A DNA stretch of 32,369 nucleotides from Oscillospiraceae bacterium (GTDB lineage: Bacteria > Bacillota_A > Clostridia > Oscillospirales > Oscillospiraceae): NCBI GenBank assembly GCA_902795095.1, contig CADBKB010000004.1:1-32369 (forward strand), written 5' to 3'. Under the pieces are notes generated by a model. The model ran no database searches, was not told where the DNA came from, and saw only the letters and a program-made list of their open reading frames with translations. The position numbers were made by a program, and so were the translations under genes. Positions 24,152 to 32,220 of the stretch are shown here, one piece after another (positions within the stretch are counted from its first letter, which is position 1; each line of letters begins with the position of its first letter).

Positions 24152-26752
24152 TCACAGTTGCTGCTTCAGCTCGTACAGGATGTTGAGCGCTTCGATGGGG
24201 GTGAGTGTCTCCACGCTCAGGCTCTCCAGCCGGGCGCGGACGGCTTCGGTCTTGGGATCTCCCATAAAGATCTGCTCCGCCGGAGCGGCCTTTTCGCGCG
24301 CCGCAGACGCGGACTTGCCGGCCTCCAGGGCCTTCAGGATCTGCCTGGCCCGGGCGACGACCCGGTCGGGCAGACCGGCCATCATGGCCACCTCCACGCC
24401 GAAGGAATCGTCCGTGGCGCCGGGCACGATCTTGCGCAGGAAGATCATTTTGTCGCCGCGCTTCTTCACGGCGATGTTGTAGTTTTTCACGGTGGGCACC
24501 TGCTGCTCGATGTCCGCCAGCTCGTGGTAATGGGTGGCGAACAGGGTGCGCGCGCCCAGCTTCTTCGGGTCGGCGGCATGCTCGAGCACCGCCCGGGCGA
24601 TGGCCATGCCGTCGAAGGTGGAGGTGCCGCGGCCGATCTCATCCAGGATCAGCAGGGACCGGGACGTGGCGTGGCGCAGGATCTCGGCGCATTCGGCCAT
24701 CTCCACCATGAAGGTGGACTGGCCGGCGCTCAGATCGTCCGAGGCGCCGATGCGGGTGAAGATCCGGTCGGCGACGCCGATGTGGGCGGATTTCGCCGGC
24801 ACGAAGCTGCCCACCTGGGCCATGAGGGTGATGAGCGCCACCTGGCGCATGTAGGTGGATTTGCCGGCCATGTTGGGGCCGGTGATGATGGCGGCCAGAT
24901 TGCCGGGGGTGCCGATGGTCGTATCATTGGGCACGAACAGGGAATCCCGGAGCATCTGCTCCACCACGGGATGGCGGCCGGCCTCGATGCGGATCTCCAT
25001 GCCGGAGTCCACGGTGGGACGGCAGTAATTGTTGCGGCAGGCCACGTTGGCCAGGCTCTGCAGGGTATCCAGCGCCGCCACGGCCTGCGCCGTGGCCAGC
25101 ACCCGGGGCGAGGCCTCGGCAATGCGGTCGCGCAGGGCGCAGAACAGCTCGTATTCCATGGCGGTGGCCCGCTCCGATGCGGTGAGGATGGTGTTCTCCA
25201 GCTCCTTGAGCTCCTGGGTGATATAGCGCTCGCAGTTCACCAGGGTCTGCTTGCGGATATAGGTGTCGGGGACCAGGTCGATCTGGCCCTTGCTGACTTC
25301 GATATAGTAGCCGAACACCCGGTTGTAGCCGATTTTCAGGTTCCGGATGCCGGTTTTTTCCTTCTCGCTCGCCTCGATCCCGCCCAGCAGCTCCCGGCCG
25401 CCGTGCATGATCCTGCGAAGCTCGTCCAGCTCCTGATTGTAGCCCTCCCGGAGCATGCCGCCCTCGCGGACGGTGAAGGGAGGCTCGTCCACAATGGCCT
25501 CGGCAATCAGCGCGCGCAGGTCGTCCAGGGGATCCAGCTGCGCGCGGATGCCGCTGAGCATGGCGGCGCGGCAGGGCTCGATCAGCGCCCGCAGGGCGGG
25601 CAGAGCGCCGCAGCCGGCGCCCAGGGCGGCCAGGTCGCGGCAATTGGCGCTGCCGGTGGCGATCCGGGCCATGATGCGCTCCAGATCCGTCACACCGGAC
25701 AGGACCTCCGCCAGCTCCTGGCGGACGATGGCGCTGTCCGCCAGCTCCTGCACGCTCTCCAGGCGCGTCTCGATGGCCCGGGGCGCAAGCAGGGGGCGGT
25801 CCAGCCAGGCGCGCAGCATCCGGCCGCCCATGGCGGTCCTGGTGCGGTCCAGCACCCACAGCAGGCTTCCCCGCTTCTCCTGGGTGCGCATGGTCTGGGT
25901 CAGCTCCAGGTTGCGCCGGGCGGTGAGATCCAGCTCCATATACCGGCCCGGCCGGTAGTACTCCAGGCTCTGCACATGGCGCAGGTCGGCTTTTTGCACC
26001 TGACGAAGGGTCATCAGCAGGGCTGCCGCGGCGCAGACGGTCTGGGGCAGCTCGGCCAGGCCCAGGGCCTGGACGTCCTTTCCGAACTGCTCGCTCAGCA
26101 CCGCTTCACAGCTGCCGGGATCAAAGCCCTCCGGGGCCTCGTCGTCCACGCAGATGCCCATGCGCTCGGCCATGGTCCGGCGCAGCTCCTGCCGGTCCGC
26201 GACCGTGCCGCACACCAGGGCCTCGGCGGGGGAAAACCGGCCCAGCTCCGAGGTGACGGCCTCGTCGTCCATGGGCACGGAGGTGGCGTAAAACGCGCCG
26301 GTGGAAATATCGCAGAAGCACAGGCCGCACGTGTCGCCCATGCCGTAGAGGCAGGCAAAATAGTTGTTGCGCCCCTCCTCAAGCATGGAGCTCTCGGTCA
26401 GCGAGCCCGGGGTCACCACACGGATGATCTCCCGCCGCACCAGGCCCTTGGCCAGGGCGGGGTCCTCGGTCTGCTCGCAGATGGCCACCTTGTAGCCCTT
26501 GGCGATCAGCCGGGCGATATAGCCCTCAGAGGCGTGGTAGGGGATGCCGCACATGGGGATGCGCTCCTCGTCGGGGCCCTTGTCCTTGCTCCTGTCCCGG
26601 GAGGTCAGGGTGAGGTCCAGCTCCTTGGAGGCCAGACGGGCGTCCTCGTCGAACATTTCATAGAAGTCGCCCAGGCGGAAGAAGAGGATGCAGTCGCGGT
26701 TTTTCTCTTTGATCTCAAAGTACTGCTGCATCATGGGGGTCAGCTCAGCCAT
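24152..26752 (-). CDS. mutS: DNA mismatch repair protein MutS
   Basis: Recognises mispairs and recruits MutL. The 866 residues match MutS1 in length. The mismatch-contacting Phe-x-Glu is at 30-32 (GDFYEMF), domain I continues with PMCGIPYHA, and the ATPase has Walker A GPNMAGKST at 625-633. Walker B LLILDEIGRGTSTFDG follows around 697, then the ATHYHEL motif. A C-terminal helix-turn-helix and short tail follow. Its start codon overlaps the end of miaB by 8 bp, so translation is coupled. The next gene is the CPBP protease. Confidence 0.97.
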   Translation of the reverse strand: MAELTPMMQQYFEIKEKNRDCILFFRLGDFYEMFDEDARLASKELDLTLTSRDRSKDKGPDEERIPMCGIPYHASEGYIARLIAKGYKVAICEQTEDPALAKGLVRREIIRVVTPGSLTESSMLEEGRNNYFACLYGMGDTCGLCFCDISTGAFYATSVPMDDEAVTSELGRFSPAEALVCGTVADRQELRRTMAERMGICVDDEAPEGFDPGSCEAVLSEQFGKDVQALGLAELPQTVCAAAALLMTLRQVQKADLRHVQSLEYYRPGRYMELDLTARRNLELTQTMRTQEKRGSLLWVLDRTRTAMGGRMLRAWLDRPLLAPRAIETRLESVQELADSAIVRQELAEVLSGVTDLERIMARIATGSANCRDLAALGAGCGALPALRALIEPCRAAMLSGIRAQLDPLDDLRALIAEAIVDEPPFTVREGGMLREGYNQELDELRRIMHGGRELLGGIEASEKEKTGIRNLKIGYNRVFGYYIEVSKGQIDLVPDTYIRKQTLVNCERYITQELKELENTILTASERATAMEYELFCALRDRIAEASPRVLATAQAVAALDTLQSLANVACRNNYCRPTVDSGMEIRIEAGRHPVVEQMLRDSLFVPNDTTIGTPGNLAAIITGPNMAGKSTYMRQVALITLMAQVGSFVPAKSAHIGVADRIFTRIGASDDLSAGQSTFMVEMAECAEILRHATSRSLLILDEIGRGTSTFDGMAIARAVLEHAADPKKLGARTLFATHYHELADIEQQVPTVKNYNIAVKKRGDKMIFLRKIVPGATDDSFGVEVAMMAGLPDRVVARARQILKALEAGKSASAAREKAAPAEQIFMGDPKTEAVRARLESLSVETLTPIEALNILYELKQQL

Positions 26753-28172
26753 GGCGCACCTCCTGCTCCGGCGCGTAACGCCCGGTCAGCGACCAGGTGG
26801 TATGGCCGGTAATGGTGACGGGGATAAACTGCCCGATCAGAGCCTTGTCGCCCTGCAGGCGCACCAGACGTCCCCCGTCGGTACGGCCGGTGAGCAGGTC
26901 GCCGTCGGCGCCGTCGGCCAGCACCCGCAGGGTCTTTCCGATGTAGGCCCGGTGGCATTCCTCGCTGATGCGGTTCTGCAGCTCCAGCAGGCGGTCAAAC
27001 CGGGCGTTTTTCTCCGCGCGGGGCGTGGGATCCGGCAGCTCCGCCGCCGGGGTCCCCTTGCGGGGGGAATAGATAAAGGTAAACAGGGCGTCGTAGCGCA
27101 CGGCCTCGCAAAGGTCCAGGGTCGCCCGGAAGTCCTCCTCCGTCTCGCCGGGGAAGCCCACGATGATATCCGAGGTGAACACGATGTCGGGCATGACGGA
27201 CCTGCCGTACTCGATCAGCTTCAGGTACTGCGCCCGGTCATAGTGCCGGTTCATGGCCTGGAGGATCCGGTCGCTGCCGGACTGGACGGGCAGGTGGAAC
27301 TGGTGGGCGATGTTGGGATACTTCGCCATTGTGTCGAACAGCTTGAAGCTGGCGTCCTTGGGATGGGAGGTCATGAAGCGCAGGGTGAATTCCCCGGGGA
27401 TCTGCGCGATCTGCGCCAGAAGGTCGGCGAAATCCACGCCGAGGCCCAGGTCCCTGCCGTAGGAATTGACGTTCTGGCCCAGCAGGGTGATGTCCTTGTA
27501 GCCCGCGGCGATGAGGCGCTCGCACTCTTCGATCACCGCCTCCGGGCGGCGGCTGCGCTCCCGGCCCCGAACGTAGGGCACGATGCAGTAGGAGCAGAAA
27601 TTGTTGCAGCCGTACATGATGGAAACCCAGGCCTTGATGCTTCCCTGCCGCTTCTGGGGCATGCCCTCGGCGATGACGCCGGGAACCTCCTCCGTGGCGA
27701 AGATCCGGCCCTTTTTCGTCAGGATCCGGTACAGGTATTCCGGCAGCTGCCAGAGATGGTGGGGATTGAAGCACACGTCCACATAGGGATAGCTTTTCTT
27801 CACCCGCTCGGCCACATGGGCCTGGCCGGCCATGCAGCCGCACAGGATGATCTTCTGGCCGGGATGGCGGCGCTTGGTGTGGCTGAGGGCGCCCAGGTTG
27901 CCGAAGACCCGCTGCTCGGCGTGCTCCCGGATGGCGCAGGTATTGAAGATCACGACGTCCGCGCCCTCGGGGCCGTCGCAGATGGTATAGCCGCAGCGCT
28001 CCAGCAGGCCCCGCAGGATCTCGGAGTCCGCCTCGTTCTGCTGGCAGCCGTAGGTCTCCACATAGGCGGTGGGCACGACGCCCAGCGCCGCCCAGTGCTC
28101 GCGCACCTTCTGGCAGCAGCCGTCCTGGGCATGCATTTGTTCAGCTGTGATTACGGTGGTGCGGGTCTCCAA
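26745..28172 (-). CDS. miaB: tRNA-2-methylthio-N6-dimethylallyladenosine synthase
   Basis: Radical-SAM enzyme that adds the methylthio group to i6A37 of tRNA. The 475 residues have the N-terminal UPF0004 domain with the cluster-binding cysteines Cys43 (YGCQQNEAD), Cys79 (NTCAIREHA) and Cys113 (CGCMAGQ). The radical-SAM motif Cys189-x3-Cys193-x2-Cys196 (YGCNNFCSYCIVPYVRG) follows, and a C-terminal TRAM domain (about 410-470) ends the protein. The start is TTG at 28172: AGGAGG lies 7 nt upstream and no ATG fits. It heads the miaB-mutS-CPBP-mutL-miaA-hfq series and has a promoter region containing a perfect palindrome. Confidence 0.96.
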   Translation of the reverse strand: METRTTVITAEQMHAQDGCCQKVREHWAALGVVPTAYVETYGCQQNEADSEILRGLLERCGYTICDGPEGADVVIFNTCAIREHAEQRVFGNLGALSHTKRRHPGQKIILCGCMAGQAHVAERVKKSYPYVDVCFNPHHLWQLPEYLYRILTKKGRIFATEEVPGVIAEGMPQKRQGSIKAWVSIMYGCNNFCSYCIVPYVRGRERSRRPEAVIEECERLIAAGYKDITLLGQNVNSYGRDLGLGVDFADLLAQIAQIPGEFTLRFMTSHPKDASFKLFDTMAKYPNIAHQFHLPVQSGSDRILQAMNRHYDRAQYLKLIEYGRSVMPDIVFTSDIIVGFPGETEEDFRATLDLCEAVRYDALFTFIYSPRKGTPAAELPDPTPRAEKNARFDRLLELQNRISEECHRAYIGKTLRVLADGADGDLLTGRTDGGRLVRLQGDKALIGQFIPVTITGHTTWSLTGRYAPEQEVRHG

Positions 28173-28205
28173 TGCGGTACCTCCTGAGATTTTTTCAATT
28201 ATAAT

Positions 28206-28234
28206 ATATTAGCATTTTTTCACGAAAAATGCAA
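28206..28234 (-). promoter_or_regulatory. Probable miaB promoter with an operator-like palindrome in the spacer
   Basis: TTGCAT (-35, 28229-28234) and TAATAT (-10, 28206-28211) on the minus strand are spaced by 17 bp. A TATAAT at 28198-28203 is an alternative -10 with a poorer -35. The perfect arms GCATTTTT (28212-28219) and AAAAATGC (28225-28232) fill the spacer and touch the -35 box, which is where a repressor would bind. Confidence 0.65.
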
Positions 28235-28314
28235 GGGGAAGACCGGACCAAAGCCCGCCTCCCGGGCAAGCCCGCCCCGGAGAGGCCCGGCGCCGACAAA
28301 AAGCGCAAAAAGCA

Positions 28315-28343
28315 TTGGCGAACGCGGCTGATCATGGTATAAT
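28315..28343 (+). promoter_or_regulatory. Sigma-A type promoter of the YgjP-like gene
   Basis: TTGGCG (-35) and TATAAT (-10) with 17-bp spacing, plus an extended TGG just before the -10. It is divergent to miaB. The start codon is 65 nt downstream. The stretch 28235-28314 between the two divergent promoters shows no further signal. Confidence 0.85.
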
Positions 28344-28407
28344 GAAAGAAGCCCCCGGATCCCGGGCGGCCTCGGTACAAGAGCAGCGGAAAACGCGGAG
28401 GAAGGCT

Positions 28408-28947
28408 ATGGACTATCAGATCATTCGCAGCGCCCGGCGGTCGGTCAGCGTGGAGGTGCGGCCGGAGGGCGTGATCGTCCGGGCGCCCCGGCTGATGCCG
28501 AAGGGGAGAATCGACGAGTTCCTCCGCTCGAAGCAGGCCTGGATCGAACGGCGCATGGCGGCTCTGGCCGAGGCGCGGCGGACGCCGCCCCTGTCCCCGG
28601 CGGAGCTGGCGGACCTGGCGGCGCGGGCGAAGCAGGTGATCCCCGCGCGGGTCCGGCATTACGCGCCCCTGGTCGGCACGGATTACGGCCGCGTCACCAT
28701 CCGCTGCCAGCGCACCCGCTGGGGCAGCTGCTCGGCCAAGGGCAACCTGAATTTCAACTGCCTGCTCCTGCTCGCTCCGCCGGAGGCGCTCGACAGCGTG
28801 GTGGTGCACGAGCTGTGCCACCGCAAGCACATGAACCATTCCGCGGCCTTCTATGCCGAGGTGCTGCGCGTCTTCCCGGACTACCGGAAGTGGAACGGCT
28901 GGCTCAGAGAGCACGGCGCCGCCCTGCTGGCCCGGGTCCCGCGCTAA
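28408..28947 (+). CDS. YgjP-like metallopeptidase-fold protein (M48/SprT-type)
   Basis: A 179-residue soluble protein of the YgjP (DUF45) family. The zinc-binding motif HELCH is at 134-138 (VVVHELCHRKHMNHS), with the family's conserved RTRWGSCSAKGNLNFN just before it (about 103-117) and a third His in HMNHS. Relatives are described as zinc metallohydrolases, and E. coli YgjP has been reported to hydrolyse UTP; the natural role is unclear. GGAGG lies 6 nt before ATG 28408; the frame is open further upstream but those codons are before the promoter's likely transcript start. It has its own promoter, and its stop codon is only 7 nt from the promoter of the next gene. Confidence 0.92.
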   Translation: MDYQIIRSARRSVSVEVRPEGVIVRAPRLMPKGRIDEFLRSKQAWIERRMAALAEARRTPPLSPAELADLAARAKQVIPARVRHYAPLVGTDYGRVTIRCQRTRWGSCSAKGNLNFNCLLLLAPPEALDSVVVHELCHRKHMNHSAAFYAEVLRVFPDYRKWNGWLREHGAALLARVPR

Positions 28948-28954
28948 GGATTTC

Positions 28955-28983
28955 TGGACATTCCCGCGCCGCTGTGCTACAAT
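28955..28983 (+). promoter_or_regulatory. Sigma-A type promoter of the Lgt-like gene
   Basis: TGGACA (-35) and TACAAT (-10), each one base from consensus, 17 bp apart, with an extended TGC before the -10. The start codon is 40 nt downstream of the -10. Confidence 0.85.
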
Positions 28984-29022
28984 GATGAAAACGATCCCAG
29001 AGAGGAGAGAGGAGAGACGAAT

Positions 29023-29700
29023 ATGCAATGGATTCTTGATCATTTCCTTCTGATCATCCTGCTGGCCGCCGGCGCGGCGACCTTTGCCTGGCTGCTGGCC
29101 ATGCGCAAGCGCCTGGAAATGAAATGGTACATGGCGCTGCTGCTGTCGGTGCTGCATGTGCTGGCGGGGGTGGCCTGCGTCAAGGTGTTCGCCCGCATGG
29201 AGGGCGCGGGCTCCGGCGCCATGAGCATTTTCGGCGCGGTCCTGTTCATGCCGGTGCTCTATTTCCTCGGCGCCAAGCTTTTCAAGCGCCCCATGGCGGA
29301 GGTGTTCGACATCTTTGCCGTCCCCATGATCTTCACCCTGCTGTGCTCCCGGATCAACTGTCTGAAATCCGGCTGCTGCCTGGGCCTCATGATCCCCGGT
29401 ATGGACATGCGCTGGCCCACCCGCGAGGCGGAGATGGTGTTCTATGTGATCTTCCTGGCCATTTTCATCCCCAAGGTCTGGAAGCGCACGTCGAAGGGCC
29501 GGGTCTATCCCGCCTATATGGCGGCCTACGGCATTTTCCGCGGCATCGTGGAGTGCTTCCGGGAGTCGAGCTCGACGTCGTTCCTGCACATCTCCCACAT
29601 CTGGGCCCTGCTGTCGCTGGCCATCGGCCTGGGGATCCTCTGGGACATGCAGTCGAAGCAGAAAAAGGGCGAGAGCGCAAAAGGAAAAAAGCACAAATAA
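29023..29700 (+). CDS. Divergent Lgt-like (prolipoprotein diacylglyceryl transferase family) membrane protein
   Basis: A 225-residue protein with about seven membrane helices, shorter than true Lgt (260-290). Lgt-like features are SRINCLKSGCCLG (about 108-120), aligning with the GRIGNFxNxE motif and keeping its Arg, and YGIFRGIVECFRE near 170-182, with the Arg-x3-Glu pair of Lgt. The HGG histidine motif appears to be lost: the matching stretch is AMSIFGAVLF. The Cys-Cys replaces the Asn-Gly of canonical Lgt. It could transfer a lipid group to something other than a lipobox cysteine, or be inactive. The tail is Lys-rich (cytoplasmic). A ribosome site GAGAGGAGAG lies before ATG 29023. The main lgt of the cell is expected elsewhere. 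Confidence 0.75.
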   Translation: MQWILDHFLLIILLAAGAATFAWLLAMRKRLEMKWYMALLLSVLHVLAGVACVKVFARMEGAGSGAMSIFGAVLFMPVLYFLGAKLFKRPMAEVFDIFAVPMIFTLLCSRINCLKSGCCLGLMIPGMDMRWPTREAEMVFYVIFLAIFIPKVWKRTSKGRVYPAYMAAYGIFRGIVECFRESSSTSFLHISHIWALLSLAIGLGILWDMQSKQKKGESAKGKKHK

Positions 29701-29707
29701 AACCGTA

Positions 29708-29730
29708 GGCCGCCCCGATCCGGGGCGGCC
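29708..29730 (+). terminator. Hairpin terminator after the Lgt-like gene
   Basis: Perfect 9-bp arms GGCCGCCCC and GGGGCGGCC with loop GATCC, starting 8 nt after the stop codon. The downstream T-run is poor (TTGCC), so termination may be partial. Confidence 0.7.
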
Positions 29731-29776
29731 TTGCCGCATCTGCGGAGCCCCGGGCGCGGGGCGGGCGTTTGCCGCG

Positions 29777-29805
29777 TTGCGTTTTGTTTTGGGGCATGGT
29801 ATAAT
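29777..29805 (+). promoter_or_regulatory. Sigma-A type promoter of the LTA-synthase-like gene
   Basis: TTGCGT (-35) and a perfect TATAAT (-10) with a 17-bp spacer and extended TGG. The word CATGGTATAAT is identical to that of the promoter at 28315-28343. Confidence 0.85.
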
Positions 29806-29849
29806 AGAGAAAATCTGACATGCCTCAAAACGGAAAGGGAGCTGCGCCG

Positions 29850-31724
29850 ATGAAACGGGTCTCCAAAAACAAAAAAAGCCTCTCCGCGTTCTGGACCATC
29901 GTGCTGTATGTCCTCATCAGCCTGGCGATCCTGGCTGTGACGGTATACCTGCAGCCGGGCTCGGCGGTCAACACGCTGAAGAATTTTCTGCGCGATCCGC
30001 GGCTCCTGGCGCTGAATCTGCTGCCGATCCTGGCGGTGCTGGGGCTGCTCTATGCCCTGCTGGGCAATCTCTTTTTTGCCGGAAGCGCCACGGGACTGAT
30101 TTTCCACGCGCTGTCCCTGGTCAATCTCATCAAGGTCGAGTGCCGCAAGGATCCCCTGGTGCCGCCGGACTTCGGCCTGCTGGGCGAGGCGATTCAGGCC
30201 ACCGGGGAATATCGGCTCGATCTGCACCCCGGCCGGATCGCTCTGTTCGCGGTCTTTGCCCTCGTGCTCTTCCTCCTGGGCCTCAGGTTCAAATCCAGAC
30301 CGAAGGCCTGGAAGCGGCTGGTGAGCGGCCTGCTCTGCGCGCTCTGCATGGCCGGAGCCATGATGACGGTCTACCCCTCCAAGGACCTGTACATGGACAT
30401 GATCGGCAAAATCGACGGTCTGAGCTACACGAACGTGCCCCGAGTCTTCGACGAGACGGGCTTCGTCTACTGCTTCCTCCACAATTTCGGCCTGTATGAG
30501 GTGGAGAAGCCCGCAGGCTACGACAAGGCGGAGGCAGCAGCCTGGGCGTCGGAGACCGCGGCGAGCGCGCAGACGCCCGTCAAGGCCAACGTGATCTTCG
30601 TCCAGTGCGAGGCCTACAGCGACCTGTACGACAACCCCGTGTTCACCTACGCCCCCGAGGACAACCCCATGTACCTGTTCCACCGGGTGGCGGAGAGCCC
30701 CCGGGCCCTGTCCGGGCGGATCGTGGTGTCGAATTTCGGCGCCGGCACGGCAAATACGGAGTTCGACGTGCTCACGGGCATGCAGACGAATATGCTCAAC
30801 TCCACCCCCACCTCGGCCCTGCGGGTGGTGCACAAGAACGTGTCCACCCTGGCGCGGACCTTCCGGCGGCAGGGCTACGACAGCTGGTTCATGCACCCCG
30901 GCGAGCGGTGGTTCTATAACCGCGAGAGCGTGTACCACTATTTCGGTCTGGACAACCAGACCTTCCGCGAGGATTTCTCCCAGCTCAGCTACAAGGGCTC
31001 CTGGCCCTCGGACGACTGCTTCCGCCAGGAGCTGATCCGCTATTACGAGGCCCGGGATCCCGCCGTGCCCTGGTTCGCCTTCACTGTCACGGTGCAGAAT
31101 CACCAGGCCTACCCCTGGAGCAAGTACGATTTCCGCGTGCCGGACGTGCAGATTTCCGTGCCCCTGTCCGACGCGGGGCTGGAAAACCTGTCGGTCTATG
31201 CCGAGGGCATCCGGGATTCGTCGAAGCTTCTGTGGGATCTGACGCAGTATTTTGACGCCGAACAGGCGCCGACGATCCTGGTGTTCTGGGGCGATCATCT
31301 GCCCGCCATGGGCGCCAACTTCGGCGCCTATCGGGAGGCGGGCCTGCCCATCGGCGACGAAACGCAGCTCCAATCCGCCCTGGACACCTATTCCACCCCC
31401 TATGTGATCTGGGCCAACGAGGCCTTTGACCGCGCCTACGGCTTCCAGAGCCGGGTGGACAGTCTGGACATGGGCGCCGGAGATCAGATCAGCGACATCT
31501 ACCTGGGCGAGCTGGTGTATGAGCTGCTGGACATGGAGGGCTCCGACGCCTATTTCGACTACCTCGGCCAGGCCCGGCGCACCCTGAGCGTGCTCTGCAT
31601 GGGCCGCTACGCCCTGCCCGACGGCACCCTGACCGACACCCTCACCCCGGAGCAGCAGGCCGTGGAGGACAAGCTCCACAAGTGGACCTATTACCGCGTG
31701 ATCGACGAGCGGGTAACGGAATAA
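29850..31724 (+). CDS. LTA synthase family protein (membrane sulfatase-fold phosphoglycerol transferase)
   Basis: Probably polymerises or transfers glycerol phosphate onto a lipid or glycan anchor on the outer face of the membrane. The 624 residues have five N-terminal helices (within residues 14-175) and a C-terminal sulfatase-type domain. Metal and catalytic sites are in place: Glu254 in NVIFVQCEAYSD, the nucleophile Thr300 in FGAGTANTEFDVL, His418 in VTVQNHQAYPW and Asp482-His483 in LVFWGDHLPAMG. An ATG at 29820 lies only 15 nt after the -10 box and has no ribosome site, while ATG 29850 has AAAGGGAG 8 nt upstream, so the latter is used. True lipoteichoic acid synthesis versus a related glycerol-phosphate modification cannot be told from sequence. 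It is monocistronic: own promoter, strong terminator. Confidence 0.93.
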   Translation: MKRVSKNKKSLSAFWTIVLYVLISLAILAVTVYLQPGSAVNTLKNFLRDPRLLALNLLPILAVLGLLYALLGNLFFAGSATGLIFHALSLVNLIKVECRKDPLVPPDFGLLGEAIQATGEYRLDLHPGRIALFAVFALVLFLLGLRFKSRPKAWKRLVSGLLCALCMAGAMMTVYPSKDLYMDMIGKIDGLSYTNVPRVFDETGFVYCFLHNFGLYEVEKPAGYDKAEAAAWASETAASAQTPVKANVIFVQCEAYSDLYDNPVFTYAPEDNPMYLFHRVAESPRALSGRIVVSNFGAGTANTEFDVLTGMQTNMLNSTPTSALRVVHKNVSTLARTFRRQGYDSWFMHPGERWFYNRESVYHYFGLDNQTFREDFSQLSYKGSWPSDDCFRQELIRYYEARDPAVPWFAFTVTVQNHQAYPWSKYDFRVPDVQISVPLSDAGLENLSVYAEGIRDSSKLLWDLTQYFDAEQAPTILVFWGDHLPAMGANFGAYREAGLPIGDETQLQSALDTYSTPYVIWANEAFDRAYGFQSRVDSLDMGAGDQISDIYLGELVYELLDMEGSDAYFDYLGQARRTLSVLCMGRYALPDGTLTDTLTPEQQAVEDKLHKWTYYRVIDERVTE

Positions 31725-31741
31725 CGCAGAACAAAACACGA

Positions 31742-31793
31742 CCCCACGTGGGCGCCCGGCACAGGCCGGACGAGCACGCGGGGCTGTTTTTTG
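31742..31793 (+). terminator. Intrinsic terminator after the LTA-synthase-like gene
   Basis: Outer stem CCCCACGTG with CACGCGGGG (one mismatch) and inner CCGG/CCGG, followed by CTGTTTTTTG. It begins 17 nt past the stop codon. Confidence 0.9.
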
Positions 31794-31803
31794 CCGCAGG
31801 GAG

Positions 31804-32045
31804 GTATGTGGGCATACGCCGGAAAAATATACTCCGTAGGGGCCGAACTCGCAGAGTCACGAAGTATGCCTACATCGGCCCGCCTGCTGTGTATTTATAA
31901 GATCCGTATGATCCTTCCGTTGCAGACCAACTCCTTGGCCGCCATGTGAGCAGAAATGCTGCATACAGCGTCGATGGTTGCCAACGGGCGCATGTGGGCA
32001 TGCGCCCCTACGCAGCGTCGATGGTTCCCAACGGGCGCATGTGGG
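31804..32045. repeat. Hairpin-bearing interspersed repeats with TGGG loops, non-coding
   Basis: A hairpin with arms GGGCGCATG/CATGCGCCC and loop TGGG lies at 31986-32007, and a smaller relative with arms GTATG/CATAC and the same loop at 31804-31817. A 32-bp direct repeat starting agcgtcgatggtt occurs at 31967-31998 and 32014-32045 with one mismatch (47 bp apart). An inverted fragment of it (GACCATCGACG) is near 32079. No gene is supported in 31794-32369. Confidence 0.75.
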
Positions 32046-32193
32046 ACAGCGAGCCTACGGGTGCAAAGCCTCCGTCGAGACCATCGACGTCCTACGGCGA
32101 CCCATCGGTGCAGAAGCGGCAGCCGGGGGTCTGGCCGCCCTACGGTGAAATCTGTTCGCCTTATGCAGGCGGGCGGATGTGAGAATGATGTGT

Positions 32194-32210
32194 TTTGGAA
32201 TACTTCCAAA
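32194..32210. repeat. Small perfect inverted repeat
   Basis: Arms TTTGGAA and TTCCAAA with loop TAC, just left of the terminal palindromic element. Function not evident. Confidence 0.6.
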
Positions 32211-32220
32211 TCACCGACAG

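Noticed and set aside
24107..26812. A 901-codon plus-strand open frame opposite mutS, and a 737-codon minus-strand frame (29526-31739) opposite the LTA-synthase-like gene
   Set aside because: Both are antisense shadows of clear conserved genes with matching codon phase and no homology-like motifs.
28315..28407. Longer N-terminus for the YgjP-like protein starting at 28315
   Set aside because: These codons cover the promoter itself and lack a ribosome site; homology and GGAGG support ATG 28408.
31967..32045. CRISPR-like array
   Set aside because: Only two direct copies, a spacer of 15 bp, and a hairpin running across the unit boundary; no cas genes nearby.
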